Assembly (NCBI GenBank): GCA_014905825.1
Contig: JACGCN010000035.1
Location: 496,001 to 560,000 of the forward strand
Direction: 5' to 3'
Length of the DNA: 64,000 nt
Source: Lyophyllum atratum
Lineage: Eukaryota > Basidiomycota > Agaricomycetes > Agaricales > Lyophyllaceae
The notes below the pieces were generated by a model. It had not been told where the DNA came from, made no database searches, and saw only the letters and a list, made by a program, of their open reading frames with translations. This document shows positions 21,528 to 34,124 of this stretch, piece by piece; within the stretch, counting starts at the first letter, position 1; each line of letters begins with the position of its first letter. Made by a program: the position numbers and the translations under genes.

Positions 21528-23874
21528 TGGTGTTGACGTCGAGCAAGTTAGGTGATGTGGTGGGTAGCACGATGCTGGAGGAGTAGTCCTGGCCTCCTGC
21601 GAACTTCCAGTAGGCGTCTTTATACTCGCCCGAGCGACGCCGCAGTGATGGCCGAGAGATGGGTATAGCTCAACAATCAACCACATGCGATGATGATGCC
21701 TTAAATCGTAGAATTCCTGGTCAATATAATGATAACAAGGTGATGGTAGTAGTCACCTAACGATTTCTTCAGAGAGCGGTCACCGAAAGAAGGCGTTTCT
21801 CCATCGCGTCTTCCTACGCCTGTCAAAAATAGACCTCGATATTAACGACAAGGGTGGTGCACCTCCACACGAAACTCACGAAGATGTTCGACTCTATCTG
21901 CCAGCGTGTCGAAGGGACTGCAATGAGGTTGGGACTTTCGGTCTCTACTAGCAGGGTCATCATATGAGTAAGAGAAACCACGACAAGCAATGCACTTTAC
22001 CAAGACCTATCAGTCTTCCCATCTGCGGTCGAATAGGAAGTGCCGATGTATCAAGGCATCACGAAAAGAGCCATGCTAGCGCTCCTCCTTCTTGTCCGTT
22101 TATAACCGTTCATCCAGCGCTCATGAGCCTCGTTGAGCTTCCATCATATGCATTAGCCAGAGAAGTCGCGCTAGTTGACATATAGCTCACCTCAAATCTG
22201 CTCTCTGCCACCCCACCACGAAGCGCATGGGATTCAACTATCTGATTCGGATACACGTCCATTTTTCCAGCGCTATAAGCCACGCCGTTGGTCATCGAGA
22301 CGTGGAGAAGCAAGATTGCGAAAATGGACGAAGAACGTGGTATTGGAGGAGGAAGAGGTTCGTCACCTGTCACAAATATCGTAACCCCGACATTTCTCCA
22401 TCTATCTCCTTCGTCAGTCCGAATCCACCATCACAGTCCGCTGGGAACATGAATTCAGAATTGTTCTTCAGCTCGAACGAAATGCGTCTTCGCGCTACGT
22501 ATTTGCGAAGTATCTAGATAGATATAGGAAAGCAAAAGGCCTGACGCTCACCAGACCTTCCTGTCTCTGCTCTCGTAGCGCCGAACGACTCGAATTGATC
22601 AGACCCTCACTTATATCGCCCTATCTACTATCGACCCCCCTCCCACAGTGAAAAATTCCACGAGCAGGAATATCTAATATCCACCCGCCTCTAGACCCTC
22701 TCGGATTCCGTATCAATAGACCGCTCAGTTATCCCTAGCAAAACCAATACCGCAGACCAGCCTGATGCATAACCATCATCGAAGCCAATGATGGGTATCC
22801 TGGTACCTCGCAGGTTCGGACATCCTATACTCGTTATCTTCAAAGCACAGCCAGGCCGTTTGGGGCCTGTGTGCATGCTGTGCGTTCAGGTGAGCACGCT
22901 ACCCCGACGAGAGCTCCGCGCCTATTGTGGACGGCATATCTCCTCTTTGTATACCCTGGGATGTCCTCGTCGACTGCTATAGATCTCTGTTTACATACTC
23001 CTGGCGCCCCCGCTCACCTATCTTATATCGGAGATACCACGCATCCATCCGGCCCAATAGATGTGCAGGCGCCTTTGATTTCTTAAGGATCCCATATCCT
23101 CTAGCGCCCAGACACGAAGTGTCTATTCAGCCAATTAGCGCCGGCGGAGGCTCTACAGCTTTCGCCGGGGTTAAACCGGGAATGACCTGTGTGGGTTATC
23201 CGGATCAGGAATCGGCTCGTGCGTGTATCGATATGATGTTCGTGCCCATTCTTAATGAGTTGCTGCAAAGACTTATGCCTCGTATTCCAGTAACATCCCG
23301 CGCACTCCCGTTCTCACCGCCATTCCTCGATTTATTGATGCCCATCTGGTTTCAGGATCATGATCGTCGCCTTAGTAAGGAGCCGCCCATGTTCACTATT
23401 CCGTGCTATTCCATGCGTGTACCGCTCACATTCACTTACCTTGTGATATGTGGGCGTCAGCGGCCATACGTTGGGTGCCATTGCTGTTCGGTATATTCAG
23501 TTTCAACCGTACCTCTCGTTCTTCCCAACCTCCCAATACAGTCTGTCACAGCAAACCTAACAACCAAATGCCAAGGGCCTAGGCCACAGCACTTCATTCA
23601 GAAAGCCATGGATGCTATACCGGGCGCATGACTATAACACGAGTCTCCCCATTCTGAGCTTCCAAAGTAGCGTGAGCACCTGACATCTCTTGCCAGTGCA
23701 CAACCGTCATCCCGCCTATCTCGGTCTCGCGCCCACTCATCCTTCCTATCGCGACGATCGTCCCTTGCCGTGCCTCAATAACTGTCATCTGAGGGCAAAT
23801 CTTGTGGATGTCGCACTGACATTGTGTTTTCGGCATAGCGCGAACATCTGACGTATCCTGGGGTATTTCCTGGT
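21528..23874. other. Long stretch without a recognised gene
   Basis: One 234-codon plus-strand frame (22927-23631) and smaller ones are present, but none has a recognisable domain, and composition is not clearly coding. Nothing else was identified up to the left end of the MITE-like element at 23875. Confidence 0.4.
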
Positions 23875-24437
23875 TATGGTGCAGTGCGCTTAGTCACCGC
23901 TACTTTTGAACAGCGGCGGAATTGGGTCTTATGAAACCCGACTTCTTATTTTTGGCATGGTAGCGAGCCATTTGCAGGGTGTATGTAGTATAAGCTAATT
24001 AAAACTATCAAATACCACTTTACAATGTGATCCCACCTGAAGACGCAGAAAAGGCTACGGCTGCGAGAACCCGAGCAGCAAAGGTGAAGAAAAAAAATAC
24101 CCGAAATGGACATCATCTGGTCAAAAAGCTCAAGCTTTGAAGCTCAAATTCAGGACCGTAAATTCAGTATGAGGCAATATATATCACATAGAAGGGTTCC
24201 CGAAAGTGTGGGGGCTGCTTCTTGGCATGTAGAGTACCATATATACAGGAGCGGCGGAATTGACCTCTCCAAAAAATCTTAACTCTATCATTTTTGAAGA
24301 TTTTGACAATCTGTCTTAGGAATCAATTCTATCCATAAAACTACGTCTTTTGGCTAAAGGAATAAGAAAATGGACTTTTTTCTGAGGTGCTACTTTGGTT
24401 GTTCAAAAGTAGCGGTGACTAAGCGCATTGCACCATA
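23875..24437. mobile_element. MITE-like non-autonomous DNA transposon
   Basis: A 38-bp inverted repeat bounds this segment: left copy 23875-23912, right copy 24400-24437, with one mismatch. Each copy begins TATGGTGCA on its outer side; a TA dinucleotide at both outer ends is compatible with a TA target-site duplication, as made by Tc1/mariner-type transposases, leaving an element of 559 bp at 23877-24435. The inside is AT-rich, has no useful open frame, and contains a 12-base subterminal direct repeat GCGGCGGAATTG at 23913 and 24251. It therefore depends on a transposase elsewhere. Confidence 0.7.
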
Positions 24438-27199
24438 CATGAGTTATGGACGCAAGTATTACAGTATCGCACAAGTAATTAACATTAAAGACTCGATCCA
24501 CGACAGTTTAATATCGCGAATCGCGAATATCTGGTTGAGATTAAGTAGTCCGCTAATAACCGAGTCCCCAGATCAGGAACAGGCTGATCGTCGATTGCAC
24601 TGATCAAGTTGGATCTCGCGATAATTGACGCGACGCATACACGTGTGTATCCACGTGATTCATTGCACCTATCATGTGGCGCTACGCTCCTACGCGTCTG
24701 TTCCTCACACTCACGTCGACGCGTCGGAAGTTTTGCAACCAAAGGACCGGACCACCTCGAAATAACGACAACCCAGGATACGCTCCAGAACGCACTTCCC
24801 CAAATAATGCAACCTAGAACGTCTCGGAGGCTGCCACGCTCAACCTTCTCTGTCAAGCTCAACCTTCTGCCACAAAGTTCATTCACATCTCCCCAGCACA
24901 GATCTTTCTCCATCGCACAAAGTTCTCAACCCTCTCCAGGTTTCACCTTCTCAGCAGCAACTATTCCTGAAGATCTATACACCGGCGCTGGGGATCGATA
25001 GTAGATACCGGGATTGTCCTCGATCGATAGGATATCGGCATCCGCCCATTAATTTTTGCGCAAGGAAAAGGCAAGATACTGATATTGGTGTACTTCTTCT
25101 CTTCTTTTCCACCACTGCTCCCTCCCATCCCCGTGCCTCCTCCACGCCAGCCGCTGGGATTCGATTCGACGTGCAATTTGCAATCACGACTGAAGGGGGC
25201 GGGAAAAGTCGCTCTAACGCGTTTTCGCGGCTGCCCATGATCGTCGCGGATATCCAAGTCAAAAACCTAATGGAACGCGCTCTCCCCGGCCTCGCCTCCG
25301 GGTACACGCTGCTGCAGCGTTGTCGAAGACCTACACGTTTCGGCGCCACTCCCCCTCAGATGTGACTGCTTAGTGCTTAGTGCGACTAAAGCCTCTTTGC
25401 GGGGCTCTCCTACTATTAGCGTTAGAGGCGCATTCGCAGCCCTCCCCAGACCCCAGTCTATCTTGACCTCGAACTTGACTTATTATGAGCCCGGGTCGGA
25501 CCAAGCTCGCAAATCACATCGTCGAGAGTGCCGCAGGTCGTGGTAGGTCGTGGTAGGTCGTGCTCGTGGCCATGTCCCCCACAGGTCGCGCACGGGTGGC
25601 CTCCTCCGAATGCGCTGCTTCTGCCAGTGCCACTGCCACTGATGACTTTGTCTACCGTCTATGTCTGCGCACGTGCGAGGGTGTGTGGGTGTTGTGTCCG
25701 AATGCGGGCTCCTTATCGATGGTGCAGACTCTTGATCGATGGGCTTCTGGCTTCTGCGAAATCCGGCCTCGTTTTCCGTCTGATGGAGGAGGAGGAGGAA
25801 CTTGGATGGTTCGACGCGTTCTGATTGGGCGTGGTGTTGGGCTTCCTTTTCCCTTTCCCTAGGTCTGACTCCCTGCGATACCGGTTGTGAATGAATGAAT
25901 GCACAAATGAATACTGCCGTAGAGGTTTTGGTGTCATATCATTGTCAACGGGCTCAATGTATGTTCATTTCGACGTGCTTCCAATCCCTCAAGCCTTCGG
26001 CCCTGGCGCTTGCGTTGTGCTATGACGTCACACCGTGTACTCAAGTACGGCGCCCCCCATACCCTTTGTCGTATATGTATTGGGACCCAAGGCCGCTGCA
26101 GGTGGCGGAGACGCGGGTGACCGACCCTGCAGAGAAGCTGGCTGGAGATGGGGGCCACAGCACTTGCCGAGCCGTATCAGCCCTAGGACGACCACACAGC
26201 CTCTGATAACGGTTTCCATCAAAGGACCTTTGTCTTCGGGTGGGATGGGCACATCTCAACGACAGGATCGGGGAAGGAAGACACGCCTCGAGGTGTTGTT
26301 ATTTCAGGCGTGTCCCGTGACTCGGACTTGGACACTTTCTGATGATGATGGTGGGCTTGTTTTTCCCGAATTTGTAATTTGCATTTGGGATGAGGCACAT
26401 GAGGAAGGTGTACTTAGGGTTGTGGGCATGGCGGTGACAGAATTTGTCGTGGTGAGGCATCTTTTTCGGTGGTGCTCTGAATAGGACAAAGTAGATTGGC
26501 ATGTCACGACACTGACACGAGGATGGGTCTTGTTATACTTCTTGTCGCCAACTCATACTTCAGGGATGGATCCCTAACAGCGAATCTCCACTTGGAGACA
26601 GAGTGGGAGTCGTTAATGTCCGCAGTGAAGGACAAAGAAGTTACATGAAGAAGTGGTTATGTTTTTCGCCTCATGCCAGGCGCCAAGGCTGCGGCCGACT
26701 TGCCCAGAATCAGTTGACACCTTCTTCGCAGTCACAAAACTCCTCTGGGGTTAGCGTCAGATATGACCGGTGGAAGATCGGGAACTGGGACACGGCTCAT
26801 GCTGGTGGGGGGTCAGGCATTGGTGATGGTGGCCACCCGGTTCAACTCAGCGACGAGACACACGTTGGGCAAGACTGCGAGCGAGGCACAAGGAGAGACC
26901 ACAAGGGAAATCTAGCCGAACGCGAATTACCCTGATCGTGATCATTTGTGCTCGGTTATCGGCTCGATATGGGACGAGTCATATGCGAATGGGCCGTTCT
27001 CTTTGAGAGGCAAAGCGAGGATGGGACTGTGTTCGGGGGAGGAGGCCCGGAGTTTCGTAGAAATCCAATAATTGTTTGGGGCGTGATTTGATTTTTTTTG
27101 AATCGGCACTTTGAGCTGTACCTCTATAACCCGTTGACACCTCTGCGCTTCCTCTCTTTCTCCTGATCCCTCGCTTCACGACCGCCCCCCCATTCTGAC
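24438..27199. other. Long stretch without a recognised gene; short tandem repeat
   Basis: Numerous frames of 60-150 codons on both strands have no recognisable products and no consistent splice chains. An 11-base unit (GGTCGTGGTAG) is repeated in tandem around 25535-25560. The last few hundred bases, with CT-rich tracts before 27200, are the likely promoter of the GATA factor gene. Confidence 0.4.
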
Positions 27200-30067
27200 A
27201 TGCCCTCTATCCTCAATCTCAAGTTCAAAGTTGGTTGCGCAGTAGCACTGCTGCTCCCTTGACTCACCGTGAACCCCAGGGAAACAAGTCTTTCGTCGCG
27301 TTCAGCAATTTGGGCGACACTGAGTCCTTAACCAAGACCTGGAAGGTGTGTTTTACATCTAATCTTTCGTCTTATCGTGCTCTAATATCTGTCTAGGTCT
27401 GCACCAAAGTCGCAAGCTACCTCGAACAGGGCCAGCGACTCGAGAACTTGAGTTGGCGGTTATGGCATCTTCAGAACCTCATGGTCGACACCGACAACGC
27501 CAAGTCCAAGCGTGAATTCAAAAAACTCTCGAAATGCATGGGCGACAAGCTAGACAAGGAGAAGGGCCGGTGCGTTCAAATCTTTTCTTTCATGAAACCC
27601 TAGACCCTGATGCTGTGTTAGGAGTATCGAAGAGCTCGAGGCTCCCGATTTCAAGGCCAACCATTCCACCGACATGATCCGCCAGCGCGCAGAAGAAAAG
27701 GAGCGCAACCGCGAAGCCAGCCAGAACGCCGTCCCCGGGACCATCAAGCGCATGCAGTTCACCTTCAGTGTCGATCAGCCCAGCCCCGCCGTCAACCAGC
27801 CCGTCAAGAAGCCCAACTACAAGCCCTCCGCCGAATTCCACAAACGCTCCTGGCACGCTGCGCGTGTCAATCACGATGACGACGACATGGTTGTAGCCGA
27901 CGACGAAGGCAACGACAAAGACCCCCCGCCACGCGGACGGAAGGGCAAACCTTCAACCACTCCCACCTCGCTCCGCTTCCCATCTCTCTTTTCGAATGAT
28001 TTCGGTCCCGCTGCTCTATTGTATCCTACTCCTACACTCACGACCCCCATGAACTACGGCGAAGGGCTCAACCCCTCCGCCTCTCATGACCGCTTCAGCA
28101 TCTCGCGGCCCACGATCGAGGTCTCCCTCGATGAGCTCCTCAAGAACGTCGACTCTGGTCCCAGCGACTACGACTCCTGGAACCTCTCATACCCCGACGC
28201 CCTTGCTACCGATACCGAAGACCCCAAGGCCCACCAAGACGTCATCATGCACTCCATCCCCCCCACCTCCTCTTCCTCCATCTCCGCTCCCGCCCCCCGA
28301 AAAGCCTCCTCTCCCGTCGTCGCACAGGAAAGCGAAGACGAGAGCAGCGCCGACTCCGACGACGAAGACTCGGACTTCGACCTCCGCGCCATCACCCACC
28401 AGCCCGCCAAAGTCTCGCGCAAGCGCCTCCCGCCCGTGTCGCAGGCGGCCAAGGAGGTGCTACCGGAGACCGTCGTCCCCTCAAAAGTCAATCTCCTCTA
28501 TGACACCCGCGCCAACACCCCCGTCGGCCGCCCGGCGTTGACCGTCCGGACGCAGGGCACGTCGGGGAACCGCTCGTCGGGCCCGGGCGCCACTGCTACC
28601 ACTATCAACTCGGCGGTCCTGCGCAGCACGGGTGCGCTCAACAATGGCAACTCCGCGCCGGGGGGTGTCAAAGCCGAGTGCACGAACTGCGGGGCGACCC
28701 ACACGCCGCTGTGGCGCCGTGGGCTCAACGACGAGCTGAACTGCAACGCCTGCGGGCTGTATTGCAAACTCGTGAGTATCCTCTCCCTTCCTCGCTTTCA
28801 CATGTAACATGTTTATTGACTGGCTTGTTTTCTTTTTCGTAGCATAAACGCCCCCGCCCTAAATCCATGCGTAACACCCACGGCGAAGGACGCGCACAGA
28901 TCCCCCCTCGGCAAGAAACCGTCGACGTTATGGGTTTGTCGTCCCCCATCCCTAAACTCCCCCCTCGATGCTCATCCCCTGTGCACCGGATAGCGCAATG
29001 TTACAATTGCCACACCACCGCGACGCCGCTCTGGAGGAAGGACGACGAGGGAAAGACGGTTTGCAATGCGTACGTTGTTTTTCCTTTCTTTCTTCTCTTT
29101 CTTTCTTTTTTCGTTCGATGCCCTTGCTTACGCGTCGATGATCAGGTGCGGGCTGTACTACAAGCTCCATGGCTCGGCCAGACCGATCTCCATGAAATCC
29201 GACGTCATCCGCAAGCGCTCGCGCCACGACGCCCGTCGCGGCGGCAACAACCTCTCCGACACCCCCTCCGCCAGCCCCGGCGTCTCCCGCCGCGCCTCCC
29301 CCGCGCGCGAAGCCTCCCCCACCCTCGCGCCCGACTCCTCCACCGCACAGATGAGCTACGACTACACCGAGGAGCTCGACTTCCGGCACACGCAGTCGGA
29401 GCTGCTCGGCGCGCTCGGGCAGGACCTGAGCCAGCAGCAGATGTTCCATTCTTTCAACTTCCAGTTCCCGGGGCCGTACCACCCGGATTATCTTACGCAG
29501 GTGTATACGATGCCGGCTGATCCGCTGCCGTTCCCGCCTTCTGACGGCTCTGACCATGATCGGGAGCATGAGTATGGGATGAGCCCAAGGACGAGCAAGC
29601 GCCGTCGGATGAGCACGGACTCGGCGTCGGAGCCGCCGTCGTCTGCCACGTCGTATTCGTCGTACAATGACGGGTACTCTACCCCTGCGTCGTCTGCCAC
29701 GTCGCACTCCCAGCGCTCCTCCATGGACTTCCCCTTCTCCTCCTACCTCAGCCCCTCCTCTTTCAACTCGGGCCCCGCGCTCAGGGGGTCCGGGAACACG
29801 TTCTGGCACCCACCTATGATGCCGCAGGGGGACAACTCCCCGCATGTGATTCACCCGCCGATGTTGCCCCCGACGACGACGGACGACTCGCCGATGGATT
29901 ATTTGCATCAGCCGATGGGGCATGATGAGGAGCTGTTTTCGTCGTTTTTGCACCCGCCGATGGCGATTCCGGAGGAGGGGGGGATGTGTATGGGGCAGGT
30001 GCATCCGCCGATGATGGTGGAGTATGGAGGGCATGATGCGTATGAGTCGGCGATGAGGGTGTACTAG
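27200..30067 (+). CDS. Two-finger GATA-type transcription factor
   Basis: Seven exons (27200-27229, 27280-27345, 27397-27569, 27622-28771, 28843-28933, 28994-29069, 29146-30067) join in frame to 835 residues. The N-terminus (SLTKTWKVCTKVASYLEQGQ, RLENLSWRLWHLQNL) resembles the DUF1752/AreA-family N-terminal domain. Two zinc fingers follow, both Cys-X2-Cys-X17-Cys-X2-Cys: CTNCGATHTPLWRRG..CNACGLYCKL at about residue 450, and CYNCHTTATPLWRKD..CNACGLYYKL, with a basic tail after each. An intron cuts the second finger between CNA and CGLYYK. The long C-terminus is Ser/Pro-rich and contains repeated HPPM motifs. Expected role: nuclear DNA-binding regulator at GATA sites. Two fingers recall iron-responsive Urbs1/SRE factors, but the first-finger sequence differs, so nitrogen, iron or developmental control cannot be chosen. 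A decayed copy of exons 2-3 lies at 33.0-33.3 kb. Confidence 0.88.
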
Positions 30068-32560
30068 GCGGGCTGGTGGTTTGGGGGTCGTCGGGGTACC
30101 GGGCCGGGTGGCGCTGCCACATATTCCATGAACGTTTCAACAACGCACACGATTCTTCTCTCCTTGTTTGGTGGTCATCAACATCTTCTTTGACTAGATG
30201 CTTCCTTCCCATCCTTCTCTCATCGCATTCTTGCTGCTCTCAATGTTCTCCGGTCTCCCACACGCATATCGTCACGCACACGCTCACTGTTCATTTCCCC
30301 TCGGTCTCGTCGACGTGTTTCTTGCAACGCTTGTGCATACGCATACTTACACTCCCTCTCATCATCATCACCCTCACTCATCACTCATCATCATCCCCTC
30401 CTTTCTCTCCTGTTCTTGGTACCTCTTGTCCGCGTCCGTCATATCATCTCACTGCATATCACTACTGACACACCCATATATACACAACCACTCCATGTTA
30501 GTGTACACAGATTCCACGCGAAGGGCTGGCGCGTTTCTCAGCCTCCCAAACAATAATTTAAATGTCTTGGCTGTACAATACCTCCTTGCGCGCATTCGTT
30601 GAGCGATTTCGAAGTCTTGGGGAGTCTCCGTAGGCTCAAATAAGCCCCTCTCACGTGAAAGTGGACGTTCTTGGTATGACCCTACCCCAATGTCCTCTCC
30701 TTCGGGACGTTGTATTTGGGAAGAGTGGGAATCTCATTCATTCGGTGTTTTGGGAATACTACATGTTCTATCTGCTTTTCCTATAGGAAGAAGGCTACGA
30801 AAGTTGTCTTCTCTTGGAGACGAGTCAAGACCCGGTGTGTACTTCGTGCTATCTCTACTTATGATAGATATCTGACGGGGTGGTGATTTCATTATAAAAC
30901 TGACGGCGTTGATTGTTGGTCCGGGACAAGAACCTGGATCTACGCGGGTGTATTTCGGGACAGATACGGCCGAGCGACAGAAGGTTTTGCCGCTTGGCCG
31001 GGAGGGCCTGGGCCCTGATTGCTCTGATGGGAACCTGAGGAACCTTGGTGACCAGAACGAAGACATGATTGGCGTAGGTTCTTCTTTTCGTGTTATCATT
31101 GACGATTCATCCCACCAAGGCCGGACACGTCGTGGCGCAGAAGTCGTGCATCAAGACCCATGGTCTCGACCAGGAAGCGGGTAGGGACGCCGTCTGGACC
31201 GTGTACCCCATCTTAGAGAGATCTGCGGCAGGTATAATAGGCAATGAGGAGTAATGGCAGACAGAAACTGGGTGCCGTTGGACCGGATAGAGAGGTTGGA
31301 ACAGGTTAGAATTGAGATACGAGCCGATTCCGGTGGGGAACCATGTGCACCATGTTGAGTGATGGGCCACGACCCGCGGGTTTCGCGTTGGCGAAGCACA
31401 CAGGGTGCTCGCATCGCTGAGGCTCCGGGGCATTTCGTTTCCTGTCGACGTGGAGGTGTCTAGATGTGGCTTCGAACTGTTCGAAATCCTGCCGGGTGTT
31501 CTGGCGCTGGAACATGGATGAGGCGTCTACGTGGTAACGGGCAACATGAGACGCCTGTGCAACCTTGCAAAGATCAGAATCGCTTTTCACTGTTCGAAAT
31601 TCCTGACCTGTGCAGAGAAGGCGACGAAACGACGCGGCAGCTGTGGATATATCTCCTTTCTGGAAAGAACTTGGGCGCTCCAACGAAAAAGAATTGTGAC
31701 CATTTTATTTTGTGCACTGAAGACAAATGAACAGGGTCAGCTGGGACGATCTGACGCCTCGAGGCAAGTAAACCATCACAATTGTCTGGCTACCTATCCC
31801 CGACGTGCCGAAGGTGCCCATGCTGAACCGCATTTTTTCTAGCGTCCCACATGAGATGCACAATTCTTGCACCTGGGGCGCGGATAGAGGGAGAGCGCGA
31901 ACAATTCCGCTGGATCTAAGGAATCAGGCGACGCGACGCGCAACACCTTGTCAATGGTCACCTTATCAAGGAGCTAAGACGTATGCGGTACAAGAAGTAC
32001 GCCCTTATACTGTTAGTTATCTGTCTTCGGCGCGGAATTCAGCCATCTTGAGTGAACAAACAGATCAACTGACCAACGACTGATTCGCGACGAAGAAGTT
32101 GAACTTCGGAACTGACAGCGTATAGGTCATTTGATGGAAGACAGAGAGCGCCATGTAGCGGTGCACCATTGAGGATACTTTCTGATTGAGATGAAGGATA
32201 GTGAAGGATCGTCGGTGATCCATGCGTGGATGAGCAGAAAGTCCTTGGTTCCGGAAGGGCGAGTTCCTTGTTTGCCTGTGCTTGGACGCGAAGCTGTTGC
32301 CTTCCATGTACTTTACACACCTCGCATGGCTCCTTCGCCGATAAAGCCGAACGATAACGGCCGGGGAATACATATCGAGATACAAGGAACATCAATATAC
32401 GTGTACAATACATACGACCCGATAGGTAGTTGTACAATGGTACCCGCCGGATACGCATGAACGCTCGAGCAACCATAGAGTGGTTCTTCCAAGTTCCAGC
32501 TTCCAGGGCGGCGGACTCATTGACACTTGAGTCTTATGACGGCCTGGATCAACAGTCTTT
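30068..32560. other. Intergenic / 3' region of the GATA gene
   Basis: CT-rich sequence just after 30068 is probably 3' UTR. Frames on both strands up to 145 codons have no recognisable content. No repeat or RNA gene was seen. Confidence 0.45.
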
Positions 32561-32885
32561 CCCTGTAAGAGTCGAAGTAGCAGGATATAAAGAGGAGCCG
32601 AAGCTAGTAGAGCATGGAATACCTGCCAAAAACCATCAGCAGCGGCGGCCTGGGGTCTGCTTGAGGCGAATACCAGATCACGGCGTAGTCGATGAACTGC
32701 GTCCCCGAGCCCCGCGATGTCAGAAGACAATCCAATGTAATGCACTAGGATTACTTGAGGGGTTCGATGGCGGTACAACATAGTAGGTGGTGCAGTAGTG
32801 GAAGATAGAAGTTTGCTGGGCCCCGATGTCTACGAAATTGTGTCATAGACGTCAAAGTCGTCTGCACCAGCAAATGAGTTCGGAG
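32561..32885 (-). pseudogene. Relic copy of the C-terminal part of gene F
   Basis: On the minus strand the sequence reads NSFAGADDFDVYDTI, then after a frame change VDIGAQQTS, SNPSALHWIV, and after another change GLGDAVHRL and APLYILLLRLLQG. These are the same blocks, in the same order, as in gene F (HSFAGAHNFDIHGGSF, VDIAQQTSS, NPNALHWMV, GLGDAVHRL, ICLYYLILRLFQG). The reading frame is broken between blocks, so this is a decayed duplicate. It sits directly next to the GATA relic in the same orientation. Confidence 0.65.
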
Positions 32886-32994
32886 GACCAGATGCGAAAG
32901 CTGGTCTTGTATTGGCGTAATCGCCTCCACGATCGGGCCGCAGGCTATGTACCATATATTCGTAAACATATGACTTGATCACATCAAATAGACT

Positions 32995-33291
32995 GCATTC
33001 TAACGCACCGGCCCTTGCCCTTGTCTAGCTCGTCGCCAATGGGTCTCTAGAGTTTCTTGAACTGACGTTAAGCGTTGGCGGTGTCGACCGTAAAGTTCTG
33101 GAGATTCCAAACGCCAACTCAAGTTCTCGAGTCGCTGGCCCTGTTCAAGGTAGCTCACGACTTTGGTGCAGACCTAGACATATATTGTAGCACTGTAAGG
33201 CAAGAGATTAGACACCAAACGCACCTTCCAGGTCTTGGTTAAGAACTGAGTGTCACACAAATTACTGAACACGCCGAAATATCTGCTTCCC
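32995..33291 (-). pseudogene. Relic copy of GATA-factor exons 2-3
   Basis: Minus-strand sequence matches the GATA gene from inside exon 2 (ACC AAG ACC TGG AAG then a GT donor), through intron 2, exon 3 (TGCACCAAAGTCGTGAGCTA, then CCTTGAACAGGGCCAGCGAC and on through LENLSW) and the donor of intron 3 (GGGCCGGTGCGTT). A two-base deletion after GAGTTGGCG and later stop codons disrupt the frame. Because the introns are kept, it arose by DNA duplication, not by retrocopying. No zinc-finger part is present. Confidence 0.8.
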
Positions 33292-34124
33292 GGAGTCCCT
33301 AGCTCTTTCAAACTCCTGAACACCGTGACAACGTCAGGGTCTGAGGTTTTATGGAAGAAAACAATGCAAACGCACCGGATCCCCCACCTCTGCAGGAATC
33401 TCCCTCGTTGCTCCCGTCAGGAGCTCGGCATTCTGACTGGAGATGTTGCGACGCATGGTTGTGACACGTCGAATCGTATGTGAGCGCTTGAGCACTAACG
33501 GCCCCTACTATCGATCTTCATCTGCAGTCTGTGCTTCACAAAACTGGACGGAGGGTTCAATGACGAATTATCAATTTTAAGCTTCCAGTTGTTCCTGGAG
33601 CTGAAACTTCAGATCTCTTCGCGAAGTAAAAACCTTTGAGGTGGTGCAGGTCGCTGCGACATGCGCATGAGACCTTGTAAAGCTTTCAAGTATAGGTCTG
33701 CTCACTTCGTGCGGCCCAATGTCAGACTGCGAGACTGGGTAAGCTGGTGGATGATGTCTGCCGTCGAATAGACAAGATGTTATGAGTTTATGTGTAGATC
33801 ACGAACATGTAAGCCGAGAGGTTGTGGATAGAGCGTGAATTGGAGATTTTCACTTGGCAGTGGCAATTCCATTAGAAACTTAGTGACCGTGGGAGATTAC
33901 CAACATATCCTTTCATCACAGTGACCTGTGAACCAAGTGACAAGTTGAAGTAACTCAAATGAAGACGAAAGCCGAACAGTGGCAGGACGTTTGCCTCGTG
34001 CATTCTAACCGGCAACACTGCCTCGATATCTTGTCGATATTCCATTCCTGCATAGGATTAGCCTTCGACTACCAAAGTTCAACTTTCGCCACCTCTACAG
34101 ACGCCTTTCCAAGTCACCAAGCTT
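33292..34124. other. Promoter region of NLR1, no other gene
   Basis: No coding signal was recognised. Short Asn/Lys-rich AT segments precede the NLR1 start. Confidence 0.5.

Noticed and set aside
22927..23631. A 234-codon plus-strand frame
   Set aside because: No recognisable domain, unusual Pro/Cys/Arg composition and no splice context. Kept as unexplained, not as a gene.
24438..27180. Many 60-150 codon frames
   Set aside because: Frames on opposite strands overlap heavily, show no family resemblance and do not form exon chains.
28952..30034. A 360-codon minus-strand frame over the GATA gene
   Set aside because: Arg/His-rich composition and exact overlap with the GATA C-terminal exon show it is a shadow frame.
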